From Fermentibacter sp963718745 [NCBI: Candidatus Fermentibacterota bacterium] (GTDB taxonomy: Bacteria > Fermentibacterota > Fermentibacteria > Fermentibacterales), in NCBI GenBank assembly GCA_963718745.1, contig OY970370.1, positions 2,294,001 through 2,358,000 of the forward strand: 64,000 bases of DNA, read 5' to 3'. The notes under the pieces were generated by a model, which saw nothing but the letters and a program-made list of their open reading frames with translations, had not been told where the DNA came from and ran no database searches. The translations under genes and the position numbers were made by a program. Of the stretch, positions 42,939-51,380 are shown in pieces (positions within the stretch are counted from its first letter, which is position 1; every line of letters starts with the position of its first letter).

Positions 42939-44291
42939 GTGCTCTTCTCCCTCCGGACTGTCGCGGTGATCGCATCGGCGATCCCGGGGGCGTCCTTCAC
43001 CGGGAGCCCGCCGTTCCCTCCGCCCGAGCTGCTCGAGATCGTGGAAACCGTCTCGGATTCGACGGTCGCCGCCTTCCAGGAGGAAGTCCTGCGGTGGTAT
43101 CTGCACCGGGGGTATCCCTACGCGTCCATGGGCTGCTTCATGGCGACCGGTGACAGCCTCGTCGCCTCTGTCGTCCCGGGCAGGCACGCCTCGCTCGAGG
43201 GGTTCAGGTTCGAAGGTCTCGAAGGCACGAATCCCGGAACGCTCCTGCGGCTCTTCAGGGGAACGCAGGGCGGACCCTACGATCCGGTGGCCGTCGAGGC
43301 CTGGAGGGAAAGGCTGCAGAGGCTGCCCTACCTGTCCTGGGTCGGACCGAGCGAGCTGATGCTGGGCGAGGGCGGCAACCTGGTGGTCGTGCAGCCGGTC
43401 GTAGAGGGTCCGATGGGGAGCTTCTCCGCCTCGCTGGGCGCGTCCGGATCTGGGGGGAGCGACGATCTCGAGGGAGAGGGCGTGCTGGACGTCACGAACC
43501 TGCTGGGGACCGGCAGGGAGCTCCAGATCTCGATCGAGCGCTCCGGATGGGGTGGAACTGACGCCGCCGCCCGCTATCTCGAGCCCTGGATCGCCGGCAG
43601 GCCTCTGTCGCTCGAGCTGTCGGCCATGCAGGAGGTCCCCGACAGCGGCCTGCTGAACAGGGAGGCGGAGATCGCAGCGATCTGGGAAGTCGATCCGGAC
43701 ATCTCGATCCTCACCGGCGCCGGCAGATGGTGGGGATTCGAACCTTCCGCCGACAGGACCTACAGCTACGGACTTGCCGGGATCACGTTCAACCCAGGCC
43801 GCCCGACACAGATGGGATGGGAGGGTATCGAACTCGTCCTCGAGGGGCGCGTGGGAACCTCGCACGGCCCCGATTCCTCGGGCGTGCTCGCCATGGCGGT
43901 GCTCGAGGCAAGGGTGGACGCCTTCAGCGGACCGTTCGGTTTCGGAGGGGAGCTCGACGCGGGGGGGATACTGGAGGGGGAGCGGATCTATTCGCGGCTG
44001 ACACGCCTCGGAGGACAGGAGACTCTCCGGGGATGGGCGGAGAACTCCTTCAGGGCGGTGAGATTCGCGATCCTTCGGCCGGAGGTCTCGCTCGGAGAGA
44101 CGACGACCAGGCTGTACATGTTCTGCGACGCAGGCGTCGTAGAGGAGGAATCCGGTATCTCCACACCGGCCGGAGCGGGCGGCGGTCTCAGGGGCTCCGC
44201 GGGCAGCTTCTCGATAGATGCCGCCGTGGGCGTCCCCCTGGACGGAGGTCCGGCCAGGTTCTACCTGTCTGCGGTCGCGGAGGTGCTCTGA
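42939..44291 (+). CDS. Omp85/TamA-like outer-membrane protein
   Basis: A 450-residue protein with signal peptide (LFSLRTVAVIASAIPGASF), one or two POTRA-like domains (about 35-150, with VLRWYLHRGYPYASMG and LEGFRFEGLEG), and a C-terminal barrel. The Omp85 hallmark is present: RLGGQETLRGWAENSFRAVR, equal to the GGxxxLRGY loop, then LRPEVSL and LYMFCDAGVV. It is shorter than BamA (about 800) and closer to a TamA-like or patatin-linked barrel. GTG at 42939 is used. It could insert the neighbouring barrels. Its last 31 bases overlap the convergent gene on the other strand. Confidence 0.82.
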   Translation: MLFSLRTVAVIASAIPGASFTGSPPFPPPELLEIVETVSDSTVAAFQEEVLRWYLHRGYPYASMGCFMATGDSLVASVVPGRHASLEGFRFEGLEGTNPGTLLRLFRGTQGGPYDPVAVEAWRERLQRLPYLSWVGPSELMLGEGGNLVVVQPVVEGPMGSFSASLGASGSGGSDDLEGEGVLDVTNLLGTGRELQISIERSGWGGTDAAARYLEPWIAGRPLSLELSAMQEVPDSGLLNREAEIAAIWEVDPDISILTGAGRWWGFEPSADRTYSYGLAGITFNPGRPTQMGWEGIELVLEGRVGTSHGPDSSGVLAMAVLEARVDAFSGPFGFGGELDAGGILEGERIYSRLTRLGGQETLRGWAENSFRAVRFAILRPEVSLGETTTRLYMFCDAGVVEEESGISTPAGAGGGLRGSAGSFSIDAAVGVPLDGGPARFYLSAVAEVL

Positions 44292-44857
44292 GGCCTGCCG
44301 AAGCGGATCAGGCTCAGACGGCTCCATCCGTTGAGAACCCTGTATGAGGCCGGTCCGTAACCGGCGCTGTGGTGCGGAGCCCCTTCGGGGAGGCGGTACG
44401 CCTCGAGATCATCGACTCCGATCCGGGCAGGGAGGATATCCGCGAGGCGCGGGAGCCTCCTCCAGAGGGCGGCAGCATCCTCGGACCTGCCGTGCTTCCA
44501 TGGCTGCCCCAGAACGGCTTCCAGCACCGATTCGAGTTCCGCGCCTGCGAGCCTCAGCGTTCGGAGGTGCAGCCTGACGATCCCAGTCTCCGGGTCCAGC
44601 ACCTGGAACGGAGGCTCGATCGTGCCGCCTCCCCCGGAATCCGAATCCCATTCCGCCCGGAGGGTGGCGGCGGCTCTTCCGGAAGGCGCGCAGAGCAGCA
44701 TGTGGTCGGCGCCCATCACGATCTGATACAATAGCTTGTACAGGTCGCAGGGCTCCAGGGAGGGGCGCAGCGCCACCTCGGTCCCCACTGCCTCCGACAG
44801 GGTCTTCAGGTCCATCATCCTCGAAAGATGCTGCGAAACCCGGCGGGGGACAAACAC
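44261..44857 (-). CDS. Conserved-looking protein of unknown function
   Basis: A 198-residue soluble protein, divergent from the ArsR-methyltransferase gene. No family is recognised. It has a helical start (LKTLSEAVGTEVALRPSLEPCDLYKLLYQIVMGADHML), a beta hairpin rich in Gly/Ser (EWDSDSGGGG), RLHLRTLRLAGAELE, and a C-terminal tail with HHSAGYGPASYRVLNG. GTG 44857 is the longest start; the ATGs at 44818 and 44815 fit the conserved-looking part better (GAGG immediately upstream). Its control region includes the palindrome at 44926-44937, so it may be co-regulated with the S-adenosylhomocysteine genes. The 3' end overlaps the Omp85-like gene by 31 bases. Confidence 0.62.
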   Translation of the reverse strand: MFVPRRVSQHLSRMMDLKTLSEAVGTEVALRPSLEPCDLYKLLYQIVMGADHMLLCAPSGRAAATLRAEWDSDSGGGGTIEPPFQVLDPETGIVRLHLRTLRLAGAELESVLEAVLGQPWKHGRSEDAAALWRRLPRLADILPARIGVDDLEAYRLPEGAPHHSAGYGPASYRVLNGWSRLSLIRFGRPQSTSATADR

Positions 44858-44919
44858 CCTGTCCCGTCTCAGGCAGAGGACTGACGGCAGGCAGACCGGA
44901 CAGGAAGCCGACCACCCAC

Positions 44920-44948
44920 TTTACAATATGATCATATAAGCATATCAT
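44920..44948 (+). promoter_or_regulatory. Promoter and palindromic operator of the ArsR-methyltransferase/ahcY operon
   Basis: TTTACA (44920-44925), 17 bases, TATCAT (44943-44948). The spacer contains the 12-bp palindrome ATATGATCATAT (44926-44937), followed by a partial second copy (GCATATCATA, 44940-44949). The A/T-rich site is unlike its GC-rich surroundings and fits an ArsR-family autorepressor operator. Transcription would start next to the ATG at 44956, giving a leaderless or near-leaderless message. Confidence 0.7.
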
Positions 44949-44955
44949 ACTCTCC

Positions 44956-45861
44956 ATGGAGAAGATCTTCCGCGCGCTGGCCGACAGGAACAGGCTCAGG
45001 ATAGTGATGATCCTGAAGCGTGGCCCTCTCACCGTGAACGAGATCTCCTCGGTCCTCGGCCTCACCCAGCCGAACGCGAGCAGACACCTCAAGGCCCTTC
45101 ACGAGGCAGGCATCCTGATCCGCCGCGGCGTCGCGGGAAGGGCATGGTACAGCATCGCAACCAGCGATGCTCTGGTGGAAGCGATTTCATGCCTGCTCGA
45201 GGAGTCTCGCGGGCGGATGGACGGTTTCTCCAGGGACATGACCGCGTTGTCGCGCTGTTACGACCACAGGAAGATGCTTGCCCGGAGCTTCTTCTCGAGG
45301 GTGGCGGAGGAGTGGGAGGAAGTCGCCGCCGGTCTGCCCGACCCCGGCTCCTACATGGAATCCCTGACCGGGATGCTGGGCGGAGGCGGCACTGTCCTGG
45401 AACTCGGGTGCGGAACGGGCGCGATGATCCGGGTTCTCGCAGAGCGTTTCAGGGATGTCATAGCGGTGGACTCCTCCCCTGAGATGCTCGACGTCGCTAC
45501 CAGAGCCGTGGGTGACTCCGGCGCCGACTTCAGGCTCGGGGCGCTCGAGCACCTCCCCGTGGCCGACTCGTCCGTGGATGCTGCTCTTGCGCACATGGTC
45601 CTCCATCATCTCGCCGACCCCGCGGAAGTCTTCCCGGAGGTCGACAGGGTGCTCGAGCCGGGCGGAAGACTCCTGGTTGCCGACCTGGTCCATCATGCGG
45701 ACGAACCGTTCCGGATGGCACAGGGCGACCTGTGGCCGGGATTCGAACCGGCCGAGATAGAGGGCTGGGCGCTGCGCAGCGGGCTTGCCGCCGCCGGATG
45801 CCGGCGCGATGCCTCGAACCGAGTACTGTTGATGCTTTTCACAAAGGAGAACAAGAGATGA
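44956..45861 (+). CDS. ArsR-family regulator fused to SAM-binding methyltransferase domain
   Basis: A 301-residue fusion. Residues 1-90 form an ArsR winged helix: [19 protein letters not shown], then the recognition helix [19 protein letters not shown]. Residues about 110-301 form a class I methyltransferase fold with [27 protein letters not shown], and [12 protein letters not shown]. The next gene, ahcY, overlaps by ATGA. In deltaproteobacteria an ArsR-type regulator, SahR, senses S-adenosylhomocysteine and controls the methyl cycle; here the fused domain could be the SAM/SAH sensor. No CxC arsenic-binding motif is visible in the winged helix, against an arsenite role. Binding of SAH is inference. 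Confidence 0.85.
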   Translation: MEKIFRALADRNRLRIVMILKRGPLTVNEISSVLGLTQPNASRHLKALHEAGILIRRGVAGRAWYSIATSDALVEAISCLLEESRGRMDGFSRDMTALSRCYDHRKMLARSFFSRVAEEWEEVAAGLPDPGSYMESLTGMLGGGGTVLELGCGTGAMIRVLAERFRDVIAVDSSPEMLDVATRAVGDSGADFRLGALEHLPVADSSVDAALAHMVLHHLADPAEVFPEVDRVLEPGGRLLVADLVHHADEPFRMAQGDLWPGFEPAEIEGWALRSGLAAAGCRRDASNRVLLMLFTKENKR

Positions 45862-47273
45862 GCGAAGCTGACTGCAGGGTCGCAGACATCGGCCTCGCCC
45901 CCCTGGGGCGCCGCAGGATCGAGATGGCCGAGCACGAGATGCCGGGCCTCATGGCCCTGAGGGCCAAGTACGGGGTTGCGAAACCCCTGGCGGGATTGAG
46001 GGTGAGCGGCTCCCTGCATATGACGGTGGAGACCGCCGTGCTCATCGAGACGCTTGTGGAGCTGGGCGCCGAGGTGAGATGGGCCAGCTGCAACATCTTC
46101 TCGACGCAGGACGATGCCGCGGCCGCCGTGGCCGCGAGAGGCATACCCGTCTTCGCCTGGAAGGGCGAGACTGCCGCGGAGTACTGGTGGTGCACCCGGC
46201 AGGCGCTGGCCTTCCCCGGAGGCGGGGGTCCGCGTCTGATCGTCGACGACGGCGGCGACGCGACCCTCATGATCCACTCGGGATGGGAGATGGAGACGGA
46301 CTTCGCCGCCACCGGTACTCTCCCGTCCGCGCCCGCCGGCTCGAAGGACGAGGTCGCTCTCTTCGACAACCTGCTCGAGGGTCTGAAGGGACAGCCCGGC
46401 TTCTGGCACACGGTGGCGGAAGGCATCATAGGCGTCTCCGAGGAGACCACGACAGGAGTCCACAGGCTGTATCAGAGGGAAGCCGCAGGCCTGCTGCTCT
46501 TCCCTGCGTACAACGTCAACGATTCCGTCACCAAGAGCAAGTTCGACAACACATACGGCTGCCGTGAGTCTCTCCCTGACGGGATCAAGCGCGCGACCGA
46601 CGTCATGGTGGCAGGCAAGACTGTCCTGGTGTGCGGCTTCGGCGAAGTCGGCAAGGGGTGCTGCCAGAGCATGAAAGCCTTCGGCGCCCGTGTCCTGGTG
46701 ACCGAGATCGACCCCATATGCGCTCTCCAGGCGGCAATGGAGGGCTACGAGGTCACGACCGTCGAGGAGGCCCTGCCCGAAGCGAACATCTATGTGACGG
46801 CCACGGGCAACAGGGACGTCATCACCGCGAGCCACATGGCCGGCATGAAGGACCAGTCGATCGTCTGCAACATCGGCCACTTCGACAACGAGATCCAGGT
46901 GGACACCCTCGAGGCGTTGCCGGGCATCGTCAAGCAGACGATCAAGCCACAGGTCGACAGGTACGTCTTCCCGGACGGTCACTGCATCTATCTCCTCGCC
47001 GAGGGCAGGCTGGTGAACCTGGGTTGTGCCACCGGGCACCCCAGCTTCGTGATGTCGAGCTCCTTCACGAACCAGTGCATGGCTCTCCTGGCCCTCCTGC
47101 GCGACCGACCGGCGGTCGGGGTCTACAGGCTCCCGAAGGAGCTGGACGAGGAGGTCGCCAGGCTCCATCTCGGCCAGCTCGGCGTGAAGCTCACGAGGCT
47201 CACCGAAGAGCAGGCCTCCTACATCGGCGTGGACCCCGACGGGCCATACAAGCCGGACCACTACAGGTACTGA
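45858..47273 (+). CDS. ahcY: Adenosylhomocysteinase (S-adenosyl-L-homocysteine hydrolase)
   Basis: A 471-residue NAD-dependent enzyme that splits S-adenosylhomocysteine into adenosine and homocysteine, relieving product inhibition of methyltransferases. Motifs: [49 protein letters not shown], the NAD-binding [18 protein letters not shown], and C-terminal PDHYRY. Length and the long insertion (about 150-190) match the bacterial/eukaryotic tetrameric type. It is co-translated with the ArsR-methyltransferase regulator and closed by a strong terminator. The frame upstream of 45858 is not coding. Confidence 0.96.
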   Translation: MSEADCRVADIGLAPLGRRRIEMAEHEMPGLMALRAKYGVAKPLAGLRVSGSLHMTVETAVLIETLVELGAEVRWASCNIFSTQDDAAAAVAARGIPVFAWKGETAAEYWWCTRQALAFPGGGGPRLIVDDGGDATLMIHSGWEMETDFAATGTLPSAPAGSKDEVALFDNLLEGLKGQPGFWHTVAEGIIGVSEETTTGVHRLYQREAAGLLLFPAYNVNDSVTKSKFDNTYGCRESLPDGIKRATDVMVAGKTVLVCGFGEVGKGCCQSMKAFGARVLVTEIDPICALQAAMEGYEVTTVEEALPEANIYVTATGNRDVITASHMAGMKDQSIVCNIGHFDNEIQVDTLEALPGIVKQTIKPQVDRYVFPDGHCIYLLAEGRLVNLGCATGHPSFVMSSSFTNQCMALLALLRDRPAVGVYRLPKELDEEVARLHLGQLGVKLTRLTEEQASYIGVDPDGPYKPDHYRY

Positions 47274-47282
47274 CGCACTCAG

Positions 47283-47324
47283 GGCTGCCGTCCTGTGACA
47301 ATCTTCACAGGGCGGCAGCCTTCT
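47283..47324 (+). terminator. Rho-independent terminator after ahcY
   Basis: A 15-bp stem (GGCTGCCGTCCTGTG with CACAGGGCGGCAGCC, one G-T wobble), loop ACAATCTT, then TTCTGTTGATTATT. Confidence 0.82.
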
Positions 47325-47339
47325 GTTGATTATTCAGTG

Positions 47340-47370
47340 ACAACGCTGCAGACAGTGTTTCCAGCGTTGT
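47340..47370. repeat. Inverted repeat upstream of the hydrogenase module
   Basis: ACAACGCTG (47340-47348) and CAGCGTTGT (47362-47370) are perfect 9-bp inverted arms separated by 13 bases. It lies about 120 bases before the first REC gene, in a 219-base intergenic region without another gene. It could be a regulator site for the H2/formate block. No equivalent is seen upstream of the second REC gene. Confidence 0.55.
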
Positions 47371-47492
47371 TCCATGATCTCGACAAATCCTCTGCCGAAC
47401 GATATCTTCCCCGATAACAAAGACGTCCTTCCAAGGCATCGTGTCGCTCCCGTCAAGCTGTTTCTTTATGAAACAATGGAGGAAATCCAGGA

Positions 47493-47894
47493 ATGAACGG
47501 CAGAGTCAGGGTCCTTCTCATCGACGATGACCCGGATTTCGTCGAGGCGAACACCATCGTTCTCGAAGCCAGCGGATTCGAAGTCATCTCCGCTTCCAGC
47601 GGCGCCGAGGGCCTGCGCAGGGCCGAAGTCGATTCGCCTGACGCAATAGTGCTCGACGTGATGATGGAGAACACGGATGAGGGCTTCGCAGTAGCCCGCG
47701 AAATCAGGAGGCGGCTCCGGAGCGCTGTCCCGATCATCATGCTGACATCCGTCGGCAAGGTGACGGGTTATGACTTCAGACCGGACGAGAATCCGGATTT
47801 CTTCCCCGTCGACGTCTTCCTCGAGAAGCCGGTACCGCCGCCCGTGCTCGTCGGGAAGATAAGGGAGCTCGTCGGTAAGGGAGGGGAACTGTGA
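47493..47894 (+). CDS. Stand-alone response-regulator receiver protein (REC1)
   Basis: A 133-residue receiver domain with no output domain. The phospho-acceptor site is IVLDVMMENTDEGF with the acidic pocket LLIDDDPDF and the Lys in FLEKPVPPP; the T/S switch is MLTSVGKVTGYDF. The insertion between the switch and the Lys (FRPDENPDFFPVDV) is longer than in CheY. Similar single-domain REC genes occur beside NADH-linked hydrogenase operons in other anaerobes. It is first in the REC-NuoE-NuoF-HydA module and overlaps the NuoE gene by four bases. A close paralogue begins the second module at 51521. No dedicated kinase is adjacent; the nearest is at 61564. Confidence 0.9.
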   Translation: MNGRVRVLLIDDDPDFVEANTIVLEASGFEVISASSGAEGLRRAEVDSPDAIVLDVMMENTDEGFAVAREIRRRLRSAVPIIMLTSVGKVTGYDFRPDENPDFFPVDVFLEKPVPPPVLVGKIRELVGKGGEL

Positions 47895-48370
47895 CGGATC
47901 GTCCGATCACCGAGCCGGTCTACGAGTTTGCCGCGAAGTACGGCCGGGGCCAGGAGAGCGTCCTCCGGATCCTCACCGACGTCAACCGGGCAGCCGGCTG
48001 CGTTTCGGCCGAAGCGATCCAGGCAATAGCGAAGGCGACCGGGGTGAGCACCGCCGAGGTCCAGAGCGTGGCGACCTTCTACTCGTTCATCTCGCTCGCG
48101 TCCAGGGGACGCCACATCGTCCGCCTCTGCAACACGATAAGCTGCGCCATGAAGGGGTCAGCCGGCATTCTCGAAGCCGTCGAGAAGGAGCTGGGCATAA
48201 GCGCGGGACAGACCAGCCCCGATGGGCGCATAACGCTCGAGACGACGAGCTGCCTCGGCCTCTGCGACAGGAGCCCGGCCATGCTCGTCGACGACACGCC
48301 TCACACCGGGCTCACACCCGAGGGGGCCTGCGCGATACTTCGCTCGCTCGGACGGGAGGATGCGCGATGA
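47891..48370 (+). CDS. hydC: NuoE/HydC-type [2Fe-2S] subunit of the hydrogenase module
   Basis: A 159-residue thioredoxin-like ferredoxin subunit. Four Cys for a [2Fe-2S] cluster: C80 and C85 (RLCNTISCAMKGS), C121 and C125 (TSCLGLCDRSP). The N-terminal helical part (ESVLRILTDVNRAAGCVSAEA) is typical. It passes electrons between the NuoF-like flavoprotein and the hydrogenase. The start is GTG, overlapping REC1. The paralogue at 51919 differs mainly at the N-terminus. Confidence 0.93.
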   Translation: MTDRPITEPVYEFAAKYGRGQESVLRILTDVNRAAGCVSAEAIQAIAKATGVSTAEVQSVATFYSFISLASRGRHIVRLCNTISCAMKGSAGILEAVEKELGISAGQTSPDGRITLETTSCLGLCDRSPAMLVDDTPHTGLTPEGACAILRSLGREDAR

Positions 48371-49545
48371 AGAAGGACGTGCTCCTCGCGGGCGATCAGC
48401 CCGAAGCCGGAAGCGCTCTCCGCAAGGCAGTCGGCATGACCCCTGCGGACGTAGCTTTCGAGGTCAGGAACGCGAAGCTCCAGGGGCGCGGCGGAGCCGG
48501 GTTCCCCGCCGGAGTGAAGTGGGTTCTCGCGGGCGGCGCCTCCGGCGCGCAGAAGTACGTAGTCTGCAACGCCGACGAGGGCGAACCCGGGACCTTCAAG
48601 GACAGGGTCCTGATCGAGGATCATGCCGAGCGCCTGCTCGAGGGCATGGCCATCGCCGGATACGCCATCGGTGCGAACCGCGGTTTCATTTATCTGAGAG
48701 CCGAGTATCCGTACCTGGTCCCGAGGATCGAGAAGGCCGAAGCGGCATTGAAGGCTGCGGGGCTGCTGGGTGAAGGCATCCTGGGCGGTCGGTTCTCCTT
48801 CGAGGTCGAGATCCGCTTCGGCGCAGGCGCCTACGTCTGCGGCGAGGAGACCGCACTGCTCGAGAGCATGGAGGGCCGTCGCGGCGAGCCGCGCAACAAG
48901 CCCCCATATCCCGTGAACAGCGGTTTCAGGGGTTGTCCGACGATAATAAACAACGTCGAGACCTTCATCGCCGTGCCGCACATCATCCTCAACGGAGCCG
49001 ACTGGTTTGTCTCCCTGGGAGAGGGCGGCGACTCCGGCACGAAGCTGTTCAGCGTCTCGGGCGACGTCGAGAGGCCGGGCGTCTATGAACTGGCGATGGG
49101 TTCCACGATCGGCGAGCTGCTCGACCTGGCCGGTGCCAAAGACGTTCAGGCCGTGCAGGTCGGCGGCGCGAGCGGGAAAACCATCAAGGGATCCGAGAGG
49201 GACAGGGTGCTCTCTTTCAGGGACCTTCCCCCCGGTGGAAGCGTCATAGTCTTCGACAGATCCCGCAGCATGCTGGAAGTGCTGGAGAACTTCATGGAGT
49301 TCTTCGTGCACGAGTCCTGCGGGCAGTGCACCCCCTGCCGCGAGGGCAACCGAAGGCTGCTCGACGCCGTGCATTCGATGAAGAACGGAAGCCTGGCGGA
49401 CAGGGCAGCCGCCGCCCCGTTCCTCGCCCTGGCAGAGACAATGAAGCAGGGCAGCAAGTGCGGATTCGGCCAGACCTCCTCCAACTGCTTCGTGGACATC
49501 GTCGACCGGTTCCTCATCCCGGCGGACGCAAAGGGGGGCGACTGA
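48367..49545 (+). CDS. hydB: NuoF/HydB-type NAD(H)-binding flavoprotein of the hydrogenase module (short form)
   Basis: A 392-residue protein with the FMN/NADH site (GRGGAGFPAGVKW at 40-52, CNADEGEPGTFKDR at 67-80, GAGAYVCGEETAL at 152-164) and the [4Fe-4S] motif ESCGQCTPCREGN (C318, C321, C324) plus C365 in SKCGFGQ. Bifurcating HydB proteins are about 600 residues, with an extra N-terminal [2Fe-2S] domain and a C-terminal 2[4Fe-4S] ferredoxin domain. Both are missing here. The subunit oxidises or reduces NAD(H) and passes electrons to HydA. The missing domains weaken a bifurcation claim. Confidence 0.93.
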   Translation: MKKDVLLAGDQPEAGSALRKAVGMTPADVAFEVRNAKLQGRGGAGFPAGVKWVLAGGASGAQKYVVCNADEGEPGTFKDRVLIEDHAERLLEGMAIAGYAIGANRGFIYLRAEYPYLVPRIEKAEAALKAAGLLGEGILGGRFSFEVEIRFGAGAYVCGEETALLESMEGRRGEPRNKPPYPVNSGFRGCPTIINNVETFIAVPHIILNGADWFVSLGEGGDSGTKLFSVSGDVERPGVYELAMGSTIGELLDLAGAKDVQAVQVGGASGKTIKGSERDRVLSFRDLPPGGSVIVFDRSRSMLEVLENFMEFFVHESCGQCTPCREGNRRLLDAVHSMKNGSLADRAAAAPFLALAETMKQGSKCGFGQTSSNCFVDIVDRFLIPADAKGGD

Positions 49546-49546
49546 C

Positions 49547-51322
49547 ATGCCGAACGTCACGATCACGATTAACGGAAAAGAGATGAGCGTCCGCGAGGGC
49601 GTTACCATCCTCGAGGCCTGCAGGGCCGCCGGCATCCACGTGCCGACCCTGTGCTATCATCCCGACCTCACCATTGCAGCCAACTGCCGCATCTGCCTGG
49701 TCGAGGTCGAGGGCTGGAAGACTCTTCAGACGGCATGTTCCACGCCGGTCTCCCCGAGCATGGTCATAAGGACCGGGAGCCCGAAGGTCAGGAGGGCGCG
49801 CAGAGGCGTGATGGAACTCCTCCTCGCGGCTCATAACACGAACTGCCCCGAGTGCGTCAGGAACGGCAACTGCGAACTCCAGACCATCGCAGAGGACATG
49901 GGCATCGACATCAACCGGTACCAGACCTCCGACAAGCCATCCAGCATCGTGGAGGCCAGCCCCAGCGTGATGCGCGACAACAGCAGGTGCATCATGTGCA
50001 CGCGCTGCGTCCGCACCTGCGATGAACTGCAGAGCGTTTCAGTCATCAAGCCCATGGACCGCTCCTCGAATGTCCACATCTCGACCTTCGGCGACAGGGG
50101 CCTGTCCGATGTCGAGTGCACCATGTGCGGACAGTGCATCAACCGCTGCCCGACCGGAGCACTGTACGAGAAGTCGGAACTGAAGGAAGTCTGGGCTGCG
50201 ATCGAGGACCCCGACGTCTTCGTGGTGGCGCAGACCGCTCCCGCCGTGCGTGTGGGCATCGCCGAGGCCCTGGGTCTCCCGACCGGCAGGAACACGGGTC
50301 AGATGGTCGCGGCCATGAAGGAGATCGGATTCGACCGGGTCCTGGACACCGACTTCACCGCCGACCTGACCATCATCGAAGAGGGCAACGAGCTCCTGAC
50401 GAGGCTGAAGCAGGTTCTAGTCGACGGCCGCAAGGACGTCGCCCTTCCGATGATCACGAGCTGCTCGCCGGGCTGGATCAAGTTCATAGAGCACAATTTC
50501 CACGGCCTGCTGCCGAACCTGTCCACGTGCAAGAGCCCTCAGCAGATGTTCGGATCCCTCGCCAAGACCTACCTCGCGGCCAGGGAGGGGATCCATCCCT
50601 CGAAGATAGTCACGGTCTCGATAATGCCCTGCACCGCGAAGAAGTTCGAGAAGGACAGGCCGGAGATGGCTTCCAGCGGATTCAAGGACGTCGACTACGT
50701 CCTGACGACGAGGGAGCTTGCCAGGATGGTGAGAGAGGCCGGGATCGACTTCGAGCACATCCCGGAGCAGTCCTTCGATCGCTGGATGGGCTCTTCCTCA
50801 GGCGCTGCAGTGATCTTCGGAGCCACGGGCGGAGTCATGGAGGCAGCCCTGCGGACGGCGTACGAGGTCATCACCGGGAAACCGGTGCCGTTCCAGAACC
50901 TCGAGATCAAGCCGGTCCGAGGCTTCGAGGGCATCAAGGAGGCCGCGGTGGTCCTGCCCGACCAGATGGCACCCGGGTGGGAGTTCCTGAAGGGCGCGAC
51001 GGTCAGGGTCGCGGTCGCTCACGGACTGGTGAACGCCAGGCGGCTGATGGAGAAGGTTGCAGCAGGCGAGGCCGACTACCACTTCATCGAGATAATGGCC
51101 TGCCCCGGCGGATGTCTGGGCGGCGGAGGGCAGCCCATCCCGACCAACCCGGAGCTGAGGCAGAAGCGCTGCGAGGCGATCTATGCAGAGGACTGCGCCC
51201 TGCCGGTCCGGAAATCGCACGACAATCCCGAAGTGCAGCTCCTGTACGCCGAGTTTCTGAAGGAGCCTCTGGGACATAAATCCCACGAGCTCCTGCATAC
51301 CCACTACCACCCCAGGGACTAG
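49547..51322 (+). CDS. hydA: [FeFe]-hydrogenase catalytic subunit, trimeric type
   Basis: A 591-residue hydrogenase. N-terminal [2Fe-2S] (C36, C47, C50, C64), His-ligated [4Fe-4S] (H96, C100, C103, C109), two [4Fe-4S] (C148/151/154/158 and C191/194/197/201), then the H-cluster domain. H-cluster motifs: L1 TSCSPGW (304-310), L2 IMPCTAKKFEK (C362), L3 EIMACPGGCLGGGGQP (C519, C523). L1 has Ser where many enzymes have a second Cys (TSCCPGW). The HxHxxHPRD-like tail is common in the trimeric group. No hydE, hydF or hydG maturase is in the window. It works with the NuoE and NuoF subunits just upstream to exchange electrons between NAD(H) and H2. Confidence 0.96.
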   Translation: MPNVTITINGKEMSVREGVTILEACRAAGIHVPTLCYHPDLTIAANCRICLVEVEGWKTLQTACSTPVSPSMVIRTGSPKVRRARRGVMELLLAAHNTNCPECVRNGNCELQTIAEDMGIDINRYQTSDKPSSIVEASPSVMRDNSRCIMCTRCVRTCDELQSVSVIKPMDRSSNVHISTFGDRGLSDVECTMCGQCINRCPTGALYEKSELKEVWAAIEDPDVFVVAQTAPAVRVGIAEALGLPTGRNTGQMVAAMKEIGFDRVLDTDFTADLTIIEEGNELLTRLKQVLVDGRKDVALPMITSCSPGWIKFIEHNFHGLLPNLSTCKSPQQMFGSLAKTYLAAREGIHPSKIVTVSIMPCTAKKFEKDRPEMASSGFKDVDYVLTTRELARMVREAGIDFEHIPEQSFDRWMGSSSGAAVIFGATGGVMEAALRTAYEVITGKPVPFQNLEIKPVRGFEGIKEAAVVLPDQMAPGWEFLKGATVRVAVAHGLVNARRLMEKVAAGEADYHFIEIMACPGGCLGGGGQPIPTNPELRQKRCEAIYAEDCALPVRKSHDNPEVQLLYAEFLKEPLGHKSHELLHTHYHPRD

Positions 51323-51334
51323 CAGAAGCCACGA

Positions 51335-51380
51335 AGACGGCGGATCACAACTGATCCGCCGTCTCCCCTCCCCGCTTTTT
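51335..51380 (+). terminator. Terminator between the two H2/formate modules
   Basis: A perfect 13-bp stem (AGACGGCGGATCA, loop CAAC, TGATCCGCCGTCT) at 51335-51364, followed by a C/T-rich run with TTTTT at 51376-51380. It separates the hydrogenase module from the formate module transcriptionally. Confidence 0.85.

Noticed and set aside
47891-51322. Firm call of an electron-bifurcating HydABC
   Set aside because: The HydB-like subunit lacks the accessory Fe-S domains normally involved, so I limited the claim to an NAD(H)-linked trimeric hydrogenase.
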